This document shows positions 1-11,812 of a stretch of DNA of 64,000 nucleotides, in pieces. The first letter of the stretch is position 1; each line of letters opens with the position of its first letter. The DNA lies in contig NC_135172.1 of assembly GCF_041146795.1 (NCBI RefSeq), forward strand, positions 15,182,123-15,246,122, in the 5' to 3' direction. Below the pieces are notes generated by a model. That model saw nothing but the letters and a program-made list of their open reading frames with translations. It was not told the origin of the DNA and searched no databases. This stretch comes from Maylandia zebra (Eukaryota > Chordata > Actinopteri > Cichliformes > Cichlidae). The position numbers and the translations under genes are program-made.

Positions 1-305
1 CACCAGGTACCGGAACAGCTACTTCCCCACAGCTGTCAGACTCCTGAACTCTGCCTCCTGACATCTGACCCACGTTAAACTCATGGACTGAACATACACA
101 CACCCACAATGGACAACTGTACCCTCAAACACACAATAATAACATGGAGTGAACCACCACTCACAACCACTAGCACTTTATATAGCCTCTGTAGAAACTA
201 TCTACACCCTCACTTATCTTAACTGCACTACTGTATAGCTCTGTGTAAATAATCATTCTGTACATTCAATAATCTTTAATCCTACAACTGTTTACAACTT
301 GCATA
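1..305 (+). mobile_element. 3' end of a Rex1/CR1-type LINE
   Basis: The first 60 bases encode the last residues of a reverse transcriptase ORF ([18 protein letters not shown] then stop), followed by its 3' untranslated tail. It is almost identical to 42582-42886, where a longer copy of the same LINE is present. Class assignment is from the protein style (CR1/Rex1/L2 group) and is not certain. Confidence 0.8.
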
Positions 306-965
306 GTTGCCGGGGATTCCCATGATGCATTGAGTTTTTCCTTTCCAGTCACCTTTCTCACTCACTATGCATTAATAGACCTCTCTGCATTGAATCATAT
401 CTGTTATTAACCTCTGTCTCTCTTCCACAGCATGTCTTTATCCTGTTTTCCTTCTCTCACCCCAACTGGTCGCAGCAGATGGTCCTGCCCCTCCCTGAGC
501 CTGGTTCTGCTGGAGGTTTCTTCCTGTTAAAGGGGAGTTTTTACTTCCCACTGTCGCCCAAGTGCTTGCTCATAGGGGGTCATATGATTGTTGGGTTTTT
601 CTCTGTATCTGTAACCGGAAGGTCGCCGGTTCGATCCCCGGGCTCTCTGTCCTGGTCGTTGTGTCCTTGGGCAAGACACTTTACCCTACGGCCTACTGGT
701 GTTAGCCAGAGGGGCTGATGGCGCGATATGCCAGCCTCGCTTCTGTCAGTCTGCCCCAGGGCAGCTGTGGCTACAACCGTAGCTTGCCTCCACCAGTGTG
801 TGTGAATGTGAGAGTGAATGAATAATGGCTTGTAAATGTAAAGTGCTTTGGGTGCCTTGAAAAGCGCTATATAAATCCAATCCATTATTATTATCTATGA
901 AGCGCCTTGAGGCGACTTTTGTTGTGATTTGGCGCTATATAAATAAAATTGAATTGAATTGAATT
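306..965 (+). mobile_element. L2-type LINE 3' UTR, split by a SINE
   Basis: Non-coding 3' end of a fish L2 element, ending in a GAATT-rich tail after the motif GCGCCTTGAGGCGACTTTTG. The same tail is present in reverse orientation at 28076-28427, without the SINE. Positions 611-891 are the SINE insertion. The L2 tail ends against a kif1 intron in all three copies, so this insertion predates the copying of the segment. Confidence 0.75.
611..891 (+). mobile_element. tRNA-derived SINE
   Basis: A B-box-like GGTTCGATCCC lies near the left end, the body contains TGTCCTTGGGCAAGACACTT, and the right end is CCAATCCATTATTATTA. It is flanked by TATCT at 606-610 and 892-896, a target-site duplication. 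The empty site is visible in the inverted copy near 28130, where the L2 reads straight through. Fragments of the same family lie at 21640, 50850 and 53489, and a full copy at 43189. Confidence 0.85.
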
Positions 966-1138
966 ATCTGAGGAAGAAGCAGAGTTGGTTTGTTTCCAGC
1001 TGAAATCATCCAGGCTCAGGAATTTGAATCGATCCACATCATTTCTGCTTGAACTAGAGAACATGAGTGTCGACTTACATTTGGTCTGTGAGACACATGT
1101 CATAGTGACAGTATTTGGGTTAATATGGCATTACTCAC

Positions 1139-2868
1139 CCTGGTCGCATTTCTTCAATATCAGGCACCAAGTTCAGGAACTCGTTCTTTTGCAGCCCGCG
1201 CAAGGTAGGAGGTCTCCAGAGTGGGAACCATCGGGAAGTTTTCACAGTCTGAGCAGGAGGGACTGGAGGCACGTGAGCTGTTCTCAGGGGTCCTTTAACA
1301 CAAATCACACCAAGTTAGAATCAAATGGATAACCTGTCAATAACCGTTTGCAGATCGAGGTCAATGTTCCTAAAAATATGTTTACTTCTGGCCCATGGAG
1401 CCACAGCGCGAGTCCGACAGAGAGGGGCAGGTAGAGGAAGGGGTGAGGGTGGCACTGCTGAAGCTCGTCACGGATGGATCACGTCCGATCGGTGAGATGA
1501 GAGAAAGCTGAAGTGAAACAACAGCAGGATGAGGTAGACGTCAATATAGGAACTCCCTGATGTGACACAGAAAGGCTATTTTTTAATTTCTTTGTATTAT
1601 TTCTCACCTTGCAGTCACTGATGCTGTTCACCAGCTGCTTGTATTCAGTATTGAAGGTGTGTGTCAGAAGGCGCAGGCACTACAACACAACAGGAACAAG
1701 ACCGATCAGCTCCGAGCAGAGAAGGAAGAAGGCAGCAACAAGAACGCCCACTAAGCCCACGTTTTTCTCACCTTGGTGGCCAGCTCCTTCTCACGCTTTC
1801 AAAGGTGGTGCTGGAGATCTGCGAGGAGACGGAGGTGGATGTGGACAGAGTGCTGGAGCTCACGCTGGGGGACAGAGACTCACTCAGGGACTTGGTGGTG
1901 GGAGCTGTTCCCACGGGAGCCGCCTCTCCCAGAAGGTGACGGGTCTTTTCCACCTGGACGAAAGATGGGGGCGAATGTGAGGTGGGGAGAAGAGGGGAGG
2001 TTAGTCATGTAACGTCTGTACTCTAAGAAAAAACTTTTTAGAATAGCACTTTGTTCTTTGAGTTGAAAAGTCATTTTTCCCTCTACGATATTAAACAGAT
2101 TTATTTCTTTATGAATCTTTTAAGGCCCCACCTCCTGCAGCTGCTCCATCTTCTCCAGCTCCCACTGGTGCTCTAGGATGAGGCTATCTCCTCTGGGCCT
2201 CCAGCCGGCCAGGTTCTCCTCTCCACGCACATAAGCCACTGATGTGTCCAGGACCTTCCTCCTCCTCCTCTGCATCCCTGCTCAGGACATGAGCCCTCAT
2301 TAGGATGAAGCTCTCCACAGAATTATGATAAAACAGTTGCCGTTCTTTAAACATGTTTCATGGCCGCTCACCTGGGCTTCCAGTGTCAGACATCTTACAC
2401 AAGCTCAGCTCGTAGATCCCAGTCACTCGGTTGTTATAATGAAGCAGAAGTTTTGAACAAGGAAACTTTGTAACAGGGCAGATATCTTTGATTGTGAAAC
2501 AGAGATGGCCACAGTGCAGCAGCCCAGATTTACCAGTCAGCAGTTTTGGAGTATCCAGTCCCAAAGAGGTTCTTGAGAGAACGGGGTGGGGAAATCTTGG
2601 CGTCTCGGGAGTAAAAGACCGTGCAGATGTCTTTGGTGATAATGGCAGGCTGGATGCAATGGTCCAGCTGCAGAGAGGAGATAAAGGGTGTGTGTTAGAC
2701 ACGATGACATCAAGAGACTTAAAAACACGTACAAACAGGTACAACACGGCGGAGCAGCGGCTGACCTCCAGATACGCAGATAAGGTCATGTAGATCTTCT
2801 CTCCGTAGGGAGTGACGCGGTTGAGCAGGAGGGAACCTTTTAAGGGTGTTTTTATTTGTGCTCCCTGG
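1139..2868 (-). pseudogene. kif1-family kinesin tail, copy A
   Basis: Eight exons of the C-terminal tail of a KIF1A/KIF1B-type kinesin, read on the minus strand. Approximate positions are 2769-2868 (LLNRVTPYGEKIYMTLSAYL), 2527-2666 ([20 protein letters not shown]), 2372-2434 (NRVTGIYELSLCKMSDTGSP), 2128-2278 ([15 protein letters not shown]), 1771-1955 (KSLSESLSPS), 1618-1688 (CLRLLTHTF), 1388-1523 (SPIGRDPSVTSFSS) and 1139-1292 (NEFLNLVPDIEEMRPG). Splice signals are present. Kinesin-3 motors carry vesicles along axonal microtubules, and this part lies before the PH domain. No motor, FHA or PH domain is present. Exon 5 jumps from the TTFES region to REKELATK in another frame, so about 50 bases of the parent seem lost, and exon 8 has one extra A in AAAAGAACG. 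It is a partial copy and not a working gene. A further exon lies at 13566. Confidence 0.85.
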
Positions 2869-3660
2869 CCTGGAAATAAACGGTTTCCGATCAGACCTGC
2901 TTCATCTTCGTGCCCTTGGTATCTGACTCGCTTGCTCCCCCATGCATTTTAAAAGAATCCTTCTCTTCAGCATGAAGTTCTGGCTCAGCTTTAGTGTCTT
3001 CATTACATGTACACAAAGACAGAAACATTCAATGATAAAAACACACAGTGGAATAAAATTGTGAGAAGTCATCAGTTGATGCAGTTTAAGGACACTTGCT
3101 CTTCTGTGCAGTCTCACCTGGAGCTCACGCTTCTAGTTCATGCCATCATCACCAAAGATTCTTCAAATAATAGTTTAGAGATGTCCATGAATGCACTGCT
3201 AACTGCTCTTCACCCTGATAAAAATCAACATGCATTTAGAATAAGAAACACTTTTACAAAACCAAAAGCTTCACTGTACTTAGTGATTTATATGTCTAAA
3301 AAAACAGGTTCAGTTTGTAACTGAGAGAGCGGCTCAGTGGTGCTGAATTATATTTCCAATAGAAACACAATTTCATATGTTGTAGTAACAACACACTGCC
3401 ACAAGATGGCAACCTAGGCCTACTTTACCATGCTGTTCCATGCCTTTAAAGAGTGACAGAGACACTTTTTATGAACTCATCTGTAATGTGTCACCTTTTC
3501 TGTAGGATGAAGAAGTGCTTCCCTTCTTTTAAAGTAAATACAGGCTTACAAAGATCCTCTAAACATGTTTCTGAAATAATCCTAAACACAATCACTAAAT
3601 CAAAAATGCAAGAAACTATTTATTTAATCACTCTTCTTAACTTAATTCCTTAACTTAGTA
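2869..3660. repeat. Duplicated segment, copy 1
   Basis: Positions about 3017-3650 recur in the same orientation at 21060-21755 with few changes. The second copy carries a SINE fragment that this one lacks (empty site near 3577). No convincing exon is visible here. Next to the second copy lies a filamin exon, so the segment may come from a filamin intron. Confidence 0.75.
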
Positions 3661-3797
3661 AAAAAAAAAAAAAATAGACAAGAACTTTTCTGCTGTCTCA
3701 CCTCTGTCAGTTTTCATGCTGTTGCAAGAACAGGTGGAGGTGCAGGTGGAACTCTGACTTCAGTGTGGTTTGTATGTGCAGGCAGGAGTGTGACATC

Positions 3798-4593
3798 TCA
3801 GAACAGCAGAGGATTGTCGAGCACGGTGACTCCTGCTGCGACGCCCCCGTCTGACTGTCCTGAGCTCCTGGTCCTCAGCAGACGGCCCACACACTCATTC
3901 ATCACCATGTCTTTACCCTGCCTGTAAGAAAGCAAAGAAAAGGCTAACATTAGAAACAGCCACCAACCAATCCCTTTTACTCCACCGCCCAAAAACCAGT
4001 GAGAAACACTAGCTAGTATTAACTTGGAATCAAAGTGCACTAATCCCCAGGCTCCCAGCATAACATACAGTCCAACACAAACTCCACAAACTGTCTTGCT
4101 TCAGCTGACTTTCCTTCACCTTCTCTCCAGACAATCTGTTGTGCTCTTTTCAGCACAAAGCCACACTCCTGCTCACTGATCCTCACCTCTTTTTAACCTA
4201 GTCTCGGCAACTTTGTCCCATAGCTTGCACATCCTTTCCACCTCCATCTTTCTTCCCAGCCAACTGATACATACCTTTTCTCCTTCCTTAAAAGCCAGCC
4301 TAAGAAATACGAGTTCATAAACGCCACAGAGAAATAAATCAGAGGAATAAAATGCAAATGATATTGCTTACACTGAACAGCAACACCCAGGTGAGGATTA
4401 TCTAATGCCAAATTTTCCAAACAATGAAAAAACCGTGCCCTTTTTCTCACCATGTCTAGAGTGTAGAGGTCAGCCAATGTCGCTCGGATCTGCTGCACAG
4501 CTTGAGGCTGGTCTGGGAAGAATCTGTCCAGGACTCCAGGTCTGGGGAGCACTTGCTGAACCTTCTTGGTACCAGCCAGGTGAGCGCTGATAT
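3798..4593 (-). pseudogene. gss: Glutathione synthetase remnant (two exons)
   Basis: Glutathione synthetase joins gamma-glutamylcysteine and glycine in the cytosol. Exon 4451-4593 reads [20 protein letters not shown] and on to ADLYTLDM. The last exon, 3798-3921, reads [15 protein letters not shown] and then [17 protein letters not shown] before the stop, the hallmark C-terminus of the family. The exons between (the ATP-grasp part around GGGNNLYG and EKIEPE) should lie in the 525 bases separating them, and I see nothing of the kind there. Upstream exons are also missing, with a GC-rich repeat in their place. A partial copy is the best reading. Confidence 0.85.
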
Positions 4594-4649
4594 CTGGACA
4601 CAAAGCCATAGAAAAAAAAAAGAAAAAAAATGCATCTATTAATCACCTG

Positions 4650-6450
4650 GATCACCTGTTGAGAAAGAAAAAAGAAAACAAGCAGAAGAGAACAAGAGTA
4701 ATAGAATAAACAACATCACAATGATATATGGGAATATGACAGTAAATACTAAATATTAAACATTATTGTGCAGCACATAAGATCAACAGAACACAGTGTG
4801 CTTTGAGGTAGGAGCCAAAAAGGGTGTAGTTTGTGTGTGTGAGCACCTGTGAGCATGGACGCGCTTGTTTTTTAAAAAGGTTCCTTCATGTAATGATCTG
4901 CTAGAGGGTGTGGGGGGGCCACAGCCCCATCCTCCAGGGCATGAAGCAGGTATGGAGGAGATCAAAACTCCAGACATCCAGAGGCCCCCAGAACACAAGA
5001 GACCAAGGAAGACCAACAGAGGGGCAGCCGCGCCACTGTCCCAGAAAGAGCTGAGGAGAGTCCCAGATGAGGGCTCACTCAGCAGCCGCGGAGCAGAAGC
5101 CAGGGGGAGTTGCAGTGACGCGCCCGTGAGCTCCGCCGGCAGCCAGCCGTGCCTGAGTGACCGAGCCCCAGGCCGAGAGGCCGGGGGCACCCCCACCTCC
5201 GAAGTGGCCCGAGCGAGCCCCAGGCTCCAGGCCCCGATAAGCGGCCGCCAAGGAGTGAGCCGGTGTGTACCTGGACGCCCATCCCCGGACACAAAGAACC
5301 ACCAACGCACCGATGTCTGAGGGAGTCCGCCACTGGCAGGGGAAGTGGTGGTAGGGGGAGATAGGCCTCCAAACCTTGGAGGGCCTGAGATGTCCCCAGA
5401 GAGGTGGCGTCTGATACCCAACCTGACATATAGACACAGACATACAGGCACACACAGATACAAACATCCATTCCCACCCTCATGCTCTCATATGTACTTA
5501 CTCCACACTCAACCAACGTGGAGACAGACATAAAGAGACGCTGTACACACGATCACACTCCCCAAGCGTACTCTACGAACTGGGTCTAGGTACCGTTGCC
5601 CCTGGAGGGGGGAACTGCACCCAGACCCAGGTAGTGTTACCCTTTTCCCTGCGGTGGGGAGAGGCAGACCACCCCAACTCCGCAGCAGCAGGGAGGCCCC
5701 ACACTCCAGACCGCAGTCGGACGGCCAACTCCTCCTCCTAGCCCCCCTGCTCCAGCAGGCCGCAGAGAATGGGGGTGAGAGAAGACTCCAAACCTCCCTC
5801 CACCCGCTCATTGTAGTGTTGATGCATGTGTGTTCTAAGGTGCATTTAAAACCCAGGAGGGTATGGAGCTACCTGCCAGAGAGCAGCAGGTAAGCGCATA
5901 GTCCCTCCTGATAGCCCTCAATGTCTACGTGTATTTAAAATTGAGAGGTGGGCAACGACACCAGGGGTGGGGTGTACATGTATCGTGTATCCATGTATCC
6001 ATGTATTGTGCCCACCCCCAAGATCCTATATGTATGTGTAATGAGAGTGTGAGTAATGTGAATGTCTAAGTTGTGGGATAAAATTGAGGCAGAGGCAGCC
6101 AGAAGGGGACAGAGGGGGGGTAGCCTCCTCTGCACCCTGGTGACACCCCCATACTCCGCGCCCCGCCAGGGAAAGGGGGCCCAGGCCCATCCAGACCGGG
6201 GCCCAGTGCAGCAGCGCCTCCCGGCCCCACAGAGCCCGGGACAGTCCACCCAACCCCACCACAGAGAAAACTGCACCCACCCCACCATCCACTCATCTTC
6301 CAGACTACATAAGACAATAGACGCCCAGGCTGAGATCTTCCTCCACCTCTCCTGTATCTCCCCCTCCTGCAGAGAGAGTTCCTGAAGAGCGGAAAGCTCC
6401 AGAGAGTTGCAGCATGGCCTGGAGGTGTCACTATCACAATCTGCGGGGAG
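4650..6450. repeat. GC-rich dispersed repeat
   Basis: A strongly GC-rich stretch (core 4865-6420) in an AT-rich neighbourhood, with several accidental open frames on both strands. Its left edge, 4650-4810, recurs at 63592-63746, which shows that it is dispersed. I recall similar text as a common cichlid repeat but cannot name the family. No domain is recognisable in any frame. Confidence 0.6.
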
Positions 6451-7553
6451 TATGATCATTTGTTATGAAAAAAGAAGACCCAAATGCAGACTCACAGGCT
6501 GGCAAGGATAAACTAAAGGCAGCCTGTTTATTTTGGACGGAGAGAATGATATGAAATATCTGACAGGGAACTGAGAAACTCAGAAACCTATACTGGGGGA
6601 TAACACTAGGAAACATGACCAGTGAAGCTGGGTGACGAAAGGAGAAGATTAAACAATAAACACACAGGACGGTTATTAGGGAAGAGGAGACGGCAGGGAC
6701 AAATCAGGAGTAACGAGACAGTTACAGCAAAACTCAACATAACCAACAAAATAAAATAGGAAGCACGTGTTTTGATCGCTGGCTCCAGTCTGCATGCTGA
6801 AGCTTCCTTTGGTTACAAGATACAGAACCAACGTTAGTGTGAATGAGACTATGAGAATGTTATATAGCATTTGCTCCACTTTGAATTCAGTTTGAAGAAG
6901 TAAAGAGACAAACAAACTTAAAAGAGACCATAGGATTAAAAAAACACAGACACCGCAAAAGGACGAAACACGGGCAAGAAGCAAAGTAAACAGAAAAGGA
7001 AGCAAGGAAATAGAAAGATAAGATCCACATGAATAGAATAGACAAAATATGAGTGCTTCAAGCAAACTGTGCAGGAATAAAATATAAATAGCAAACAGCA
7101 GAAATAAATAACAAATGGGGGAAAATATGTAGGATGAACAGGAACAAAGACACTGGAGAACAAAGTGGTGAGGGTTACTCAGACCACCATTAACTGACTA
7201 AATACATGGGAACTGGCAAAGTGAGACGCGGTCACAGAGAGTGACAAGGTACAAGGCGCACAAAAAGAGGGACTGGCAAAATTAGACGTCTATCAGAAGT
7301 ACAGAATACAGAGACAGACAGGCAGACAGTGAAACAAACATGGAGACAAAACCTGCTACACACAGAGACAACACTAACACGGCCTGAACATGAAAGGAAA
7401 CAAATTTAGACCAGCAACTAAGAGGAAGCACTAATTTGGAAGGGAAATAATACCAGACATATGGTGCACTCTGAATATCACCAGTCTGTTGCAAAGCTAA
7501 CAGAGAGACAGACAAGCATTCACACCTACAGCTAATTTAAAGATACCACTTCA
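6451..7553. other. Gene-free stretch, purine-rich repeat-like DNA
   Basis: About 1.1 kb of A/G-rich sequence with many GAGACAGACA-like words. It reads like the body of an old retroelement or a degenerate simple repeat. No exon with splice sites is seen on either strand, and the open frames are short and of biased composition. Confidence 0.4.
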
Positions 7554-7615
7554 GCGTCACAGCTGGGTCCTTCTCTGTGTTATAAACGACACAGAGAAGG
7601 CCCCAGCTGTGACGC
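7554..7615. repeat. Long near-perfect hairpin
   Basis: Arms 7554-7580 and 7589-7615 are reverse complements at 26 of 27 positions, around the 8-base loop TATAAACG. The stem contains CAGCTGGGTCCTTCTCTGTG. It is far longer than expected by chance and could be a foldback-type miniature element or a small-RNA-like stem. No function can be assigned. Confidence 0.85.
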
Positions 7616-8455
7616 CACAGTAGTTCATTTGTTGACTGATACATCGATGTAGTCTCTCAGGAACGAGGGCGAAATGCCAACGACCGCCTGTCTGTTTTCA
7701 GGGCTGTATTTGAAGCCATGCTCCAATCAGGCAAAGTTTTAAGTGTTGCACATTTCGATGGGTTTCTTTCAGCTGACATAGTTTCCATTTGGGTCATGTG
7801 GTGTTAGATACCCCAGCGTGTGGTCATAGGGTGAAGAGCCCGGACGATTAGTGGGATTTTAGGTGTGGTGTAAAAATGACGCTGCAACTTTAAAAACGTT
7901 GTTGCTTTAAGGATTAACGTACAACCATACTTGGGCTGAGTTTGACACTGGTTCTCTTCAGTAATTAAAATAGCTTTAACACATGATAAGATCAAATGTC
8001 AGCTACACTGTGACAGTCGAGGGGCCACACTCAGATATATTTATTCGCTTGTTCTCTTTGTGTGATAAGAGTTTCCATCTGAATTTAACCCCTGTGTGGG
8101 GCTGATCTTTCATTTCATTTTATTTCAAGCTCAGATTCTTTGCCTTTGGCACATTTTCTGTGACGAGACTTCAAACCATTCCCACCGTCCTTATTAATCA
8201 ACATGGTGAAGTGATTCTTCGCAAGGTGATGGGATAGGAAGAGTTTCAGAAAATGAGGCCTTTTGTCTTTATTGGAGAGGTCAGTGCAGACAGGACGGAT
8301 GGGGGGAAGGCGAGGGGGGAATGACACACAGGAAATGGTGTTGGTCAGACCCAAAGACAGGCGTGGGCAGTGAGGACTCTCACCTTCAGACTCACTGTCT
8401 AATCAGTCTGACAGTGAGTCTGAAGACAGAGCAACCCAACACACGTTACTATGTT
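7616..8455. other. Gene-free stretch
   Basis: No exon or recognisable repeat boundary is seen. A short direct and inverted play on CTCACTGTC occurs near 8385-8430. Treated as intergenic. Confidence 0.4.
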
Positions 8456-8940
8456 CATCATCATCATCATTGTTTATTTATATAGCACTTTAAAAACACA
8501 CAAGGCTGACCAAACTGCTGAACAATAGAAACATAATAGATACCATAAGAATAATAAATACGATAAAATAATAAACATAGCGAAAAACAATAAAATACAA
8601 GTAAATACAAGTCAGTCAACCACTGAGTCAAAAGCCAGTGAATAAAAATGCATTTTCAATCTGGATTTAAAAACCAGCACTGATGTCGATTGCCTAATGT
8701 GAAGAGGAAGATTATTCCAAAGCTTAGGAGCCACGATAGAGATCGCTCGGTCTCCTCTCAGTTTCAGCCGTGATTTGGGGACTGAGAGCAACAGCTGCTC
8801 AGCTGACCGGAGCGAACGAGTGGGGACATAGGGCTTCAGCAGGTGCCAGACCATTTAAAGATTTAAAAACCAATAAAAGAACTTGAAAATGAATCCTAAA
8901 TTCAATTGGAAGCCAGTGCAGGGAGGCCAAGAGTGATGTT
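8456..8940 (-). mobile_element. L2/CR1-type LINE 3' fragment
   Basis: Read on the minus strand, 8612-8854 encodes the end of a reverse transcriptase: RSAEQLLLSVPKSRLKLRGD, then APKLWNNLPLHIRQ, then FKSRLKMHF. It ends in an A/T-rich tail with GATGAT repeats. It is 5'-truncated and belongs to the same general family as the LINE at 46023-46990. Confidence 0.85.
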
Positions 8941-9216
8941 ATCACTAAGCAGGACATTAAATCAAATTAATGAGACACCAAAACAAGAGCTGGAGCCCAA
9001 GACAGCCATGAAGTCACAGTGTACACAAATACACAAGAAACACAGAAACCAGCTGGGTGGATGTGGCTCGGGAACCTTCTGTTACCTTGAACGTCGGTGT
9101 TTTGAACGCTGGCTGCTCCAGTCTGCTTGTATTTGTCCAAGATTTCCCCTCATATCTTGGTTATGGTTATTTTTTCTTTTATTAAACTGATCACACTCCT
9201 GTTCATGAATAGAAAA

Positions 9217-9390
9217 AAACCCCATCAGTGTATTTTCACTTAAACAAGCAGCTGTTTTTTTTGCATTAAAGTTATATAAAAATGTAACAGTGCAAATTCC
9301 TCGCTGACAGTTTAACCAAAAGGCATTTCCAGTGGAAAGTAGCCGACATATCCTCAGCATAACCATGTATAATATCCACAAAACCTGAGA
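9217..9390 (+). mobile_element. Fragment of a hAT-like non-autonomous element
   Basis: Closely matches 31138-31315, inside the hAT element of the pim gene, in the same orientation (AAGCAGCTGTTTTTT through CCTCAGCATAACCATGTA). It has no ends of its own, so only a fragment is left here. Confidence 0.65.
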
Positions 9391-9819
9391 AGGTTGGAGA
9401 GAAGGTAGGCGAACTCTGCTGGGATCTGCGTTTAACAAAGTGTCTAAAGACGAAACAAAGAAATCTTTCTGTAAATGTTCAGATGCACAGACTGGACTGA
9501 AAAAGAGTGAAAAAGCAGCTAACGTCCAAAAATAAGAAAACTTTGAAAGAACTCCAAAAAAACCTGGAGAACTTTTGCTCAAAAAACAGTTTTGTTTTTT
9601 TTTTATTACAAGGCAATCTGACAAAATGTCATCAAATGAGACTCAAGACTTCTGCAGGTCTCTGCCATGACTCAATTTTTTTTTCTTAACGGCAGAAACA
9701 ATTGTTCCTTTTTTACTTTGTTTCTATTTTCTCTTCTCGTTTTTATCTGTTGAACAACAAACAACATTCATGCTGATTCACATAATATCCTGTCTCTACT
9801 CTCTGGGATTTCCTCGTAG

Positions 9820-10116
9820 CTCTTTGATGCAAAGAACATCCATCAAACGCTCCAGCTTGTGCTCAACATCATCGTGAACGGTGATGGTACTCTGACGAGA
9901 AAATACTCAGTCGACCTTTTGGTTGATTTGTTAAAGAACCCCAAAATAGCTGATTACCTAACAAGGTATGCAGATAATTCACAGCTCTTTTCCTGAATAG
10001 CTGCTTTAAAACTCTGCTGAAAGCCTTTGTCCATTTCCAGGTATCCCCACTTCTCGGCATGTGTGTCTCAAGTGTTAGGACTGCTGCATTGGAAAGACCC
10101 AGACCCTGCAGCCAAG
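9820..10116 (+). pseudogene. cip2a: cip2a fragment (two exons)
   Basis: CIP2A is an armadillo-like inhibitor of the phosphatase PP2A. Exon 9820-9965 reads [20 protein letters not shown] and then [20 protein letters not shown]. Exon 10041-10116 reads YPHFSACVSQVLGLL and then HWKDPDPAAK. Phases fit (split Arg codon), both splice junctions are canonical and the frame is open. These correspond to roughly residues 225-300 of the human protein. No earlier or later CIP2A exon is seen on either side, and lrrc31 runs on the opposite strand immediately after. It is an isolated two-exon piece. Confidence 0.85.
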
Positions 10117-10263
10117 GTGAGAGACGACAAATATGATAACCCACACCAGCTGTGCTTAACTCTGTAAGTTCCCAGTATTCCCTGAAACCATCACGTGTGA
10201 CACAGTTTACATCAGACGTGATGCAGCTGACGTCAACACTGACCTTCTTGTGGTAACAGAGAC

Positions 10264-11244
10264 TTAAAAAAATAATAATAAAGCAACAAAGTGGGTCGCT
10301 CTTTGACAGTAAATTCCAGTGCGGTCCGCTCCAATCTCCTCAGGCTGACTCTCTTCTAGGCTCTCCTGACTGTTCCCTTTACATGTTGATAATGTGTCTT
10401 GTAAATCTGGATCCCTTTCCAGCAGGACGCTCCTCTTTTTCAGACAGTACCTCAGCTGCTCTCTCTCCTGACAGCCAGCTGTCCACCTCTGCATGGCCAG
10501 TCGAGCCAGCGCCGGCATTTGAGGCAGAGCTCGGAGCAGAGCGGGCAGCCAGGCTGAGCACGGAGCAGAGGTTGAAGGTCGCAAACTGACATCTACGTCT
10601 TCCAGAGAGCCCAGACCTCCTGCTGCAAACAGACTGCACCAACCGTTGTCTCCCACCAAGCTGTTGTAGGACAGATCCAGTGCACGGAGTGAGGAGAGAC
10701 AGCCCCGTCTGCACACGGCAGCTGCACAGAGGAAGAGGACCCATTGATAACTGATCACTTTATGCCTGTTCACTTTACTGTTTTGTTCACAATGTTTCTG
10801 ATGGAGACAAAAATAACACCGAATAGTTTCATTGTTTTGTTTTATACGACAGCTACAGATGCTGGCAGCATGAAATAAATGAAAGAAATATCAATTTCCT
10901 TCAGGCTTTACTTGTCTTAATATACATTTATGCAGCCTAATGATCCACTACAGACCAAAAAAGAAAAAGTATAATGTCATTGTGTGTTAGTTACCCAGAT
11001 GTAGCATGTCATCAGTGGTGAGCTCGCAGCTGCAAAGACGGAGCTCGCTGACGACTGATGGCTGCAGAGCATCCAGCAGGAGCGCCAAGTGACCGCCAAC
11101 CACTTTACACCAGGAAATATCCACCGTGCGCAGATAGGACACCGCCAGGGCTGATGCATAAACACAAAGTTTTCACCATTTCAGGCTAGAGGGTGGAAGA
11201 GGTATTCGGGGAGAATGACTTGAAGGAAAACTTCTATAAATAAA

Positions 11245-11322
<78 letters not shown>

Positions 11323-11670
11323 CCAGAGCAGTGAAGGACTCGTTGCTCATGTAGCAGCTGTTGAATGGCAGCCGCCTCATTTGTGTCGCAGGGAGGGCGG
11401 AGACCAGCAGGTGGACCACACCTCCCACTTCCTTATTGGATGACACATCAAGCTCGGTCAGTGCAGTGAGAGAGGGCAGCACCTGGACTGAAAAACAACG
11501 AGTCACATGACTGCTGCAGCGAGCATGCGATTAGTGTCCGGCGTGTGAGATTGGTAGCAACTGACTCAGAGCCTCTAGATCATCTCGCGTGAGGCAACAC
11601 AGGTGGAGGTCGAGTCTCTCCAGGTGTGTGACGTGAGCCAGGTGAAAGGTGAGGCGGCTCAGTCCACCAG
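10264..11670 (-). CDS. lrrc31: lrrc31-like leucine-rich repeat protein, 3' part
   Basis: Four minus-strand exons: 11566-11670 (HLERLDLHLCCLTRDDLEAL), 11323-11487 (LTALTELDVSSNKEVGG), 10995-11150 (LRTVDISWCKVVGG) and 10264-10721 (LRALDLSYNS, then DVDVSLRPS and LARLAMQRW). These match the repeat style and the C-terminus of LRRC31 (human LDLSYN, LDISLRPS and MKRW at the same places). Each exon carries about two LRR units, phases agree and all splice sites are canonical. The N-terminal exons are not present upstream, where HERC exons begin. A long TG microsatellite sits at the donor of the second exon. It is probably a truncated copy, though the visible part is open. Confidence 0.7.
11249..11319. 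repeat. (TG)n microsatellite
   Basis: About 35 uninterrupted TG units, within a few bases of the splice donor of an lrrc31 exon (minus strand). Confidence 0.97.
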
Positions 11671-11812
11671 CTAGAAGCAGCTTTACAGTATATTAATCAG
11701 AACAATGCTGCTCTCTAATGTATCTTGGTAAAGCGCAGAAAAATCTAATGTTTTATATGATACAGTGTGATTTCAGTAACATATCATAATGGAGGCTTCA
11801 GCAAGTACTTAC

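Noticed and set aside
974-1062. Further kif1 exon (SSSRNDVDRFKFLSLDDF)
   Set aside because: It lies between plausible splice signals in all copies, but I cannot match it to the KIF1 PH region, so it is not counted as an exon.
4783-5531. Overlapping frames of 130-226 codons in GC-rich DNA
   Set aside because: GC-rich dispersed repeat. Frames overlap on both strands, composition is biased, there is no domain, and part of the sequence recurs at 63.6 kb.
11234-11506. Open frame with a His-Thr repeat
   Set aside because: The repeat is the TG microsatellite read through; only the first part belongs to an lrrc31 exon.
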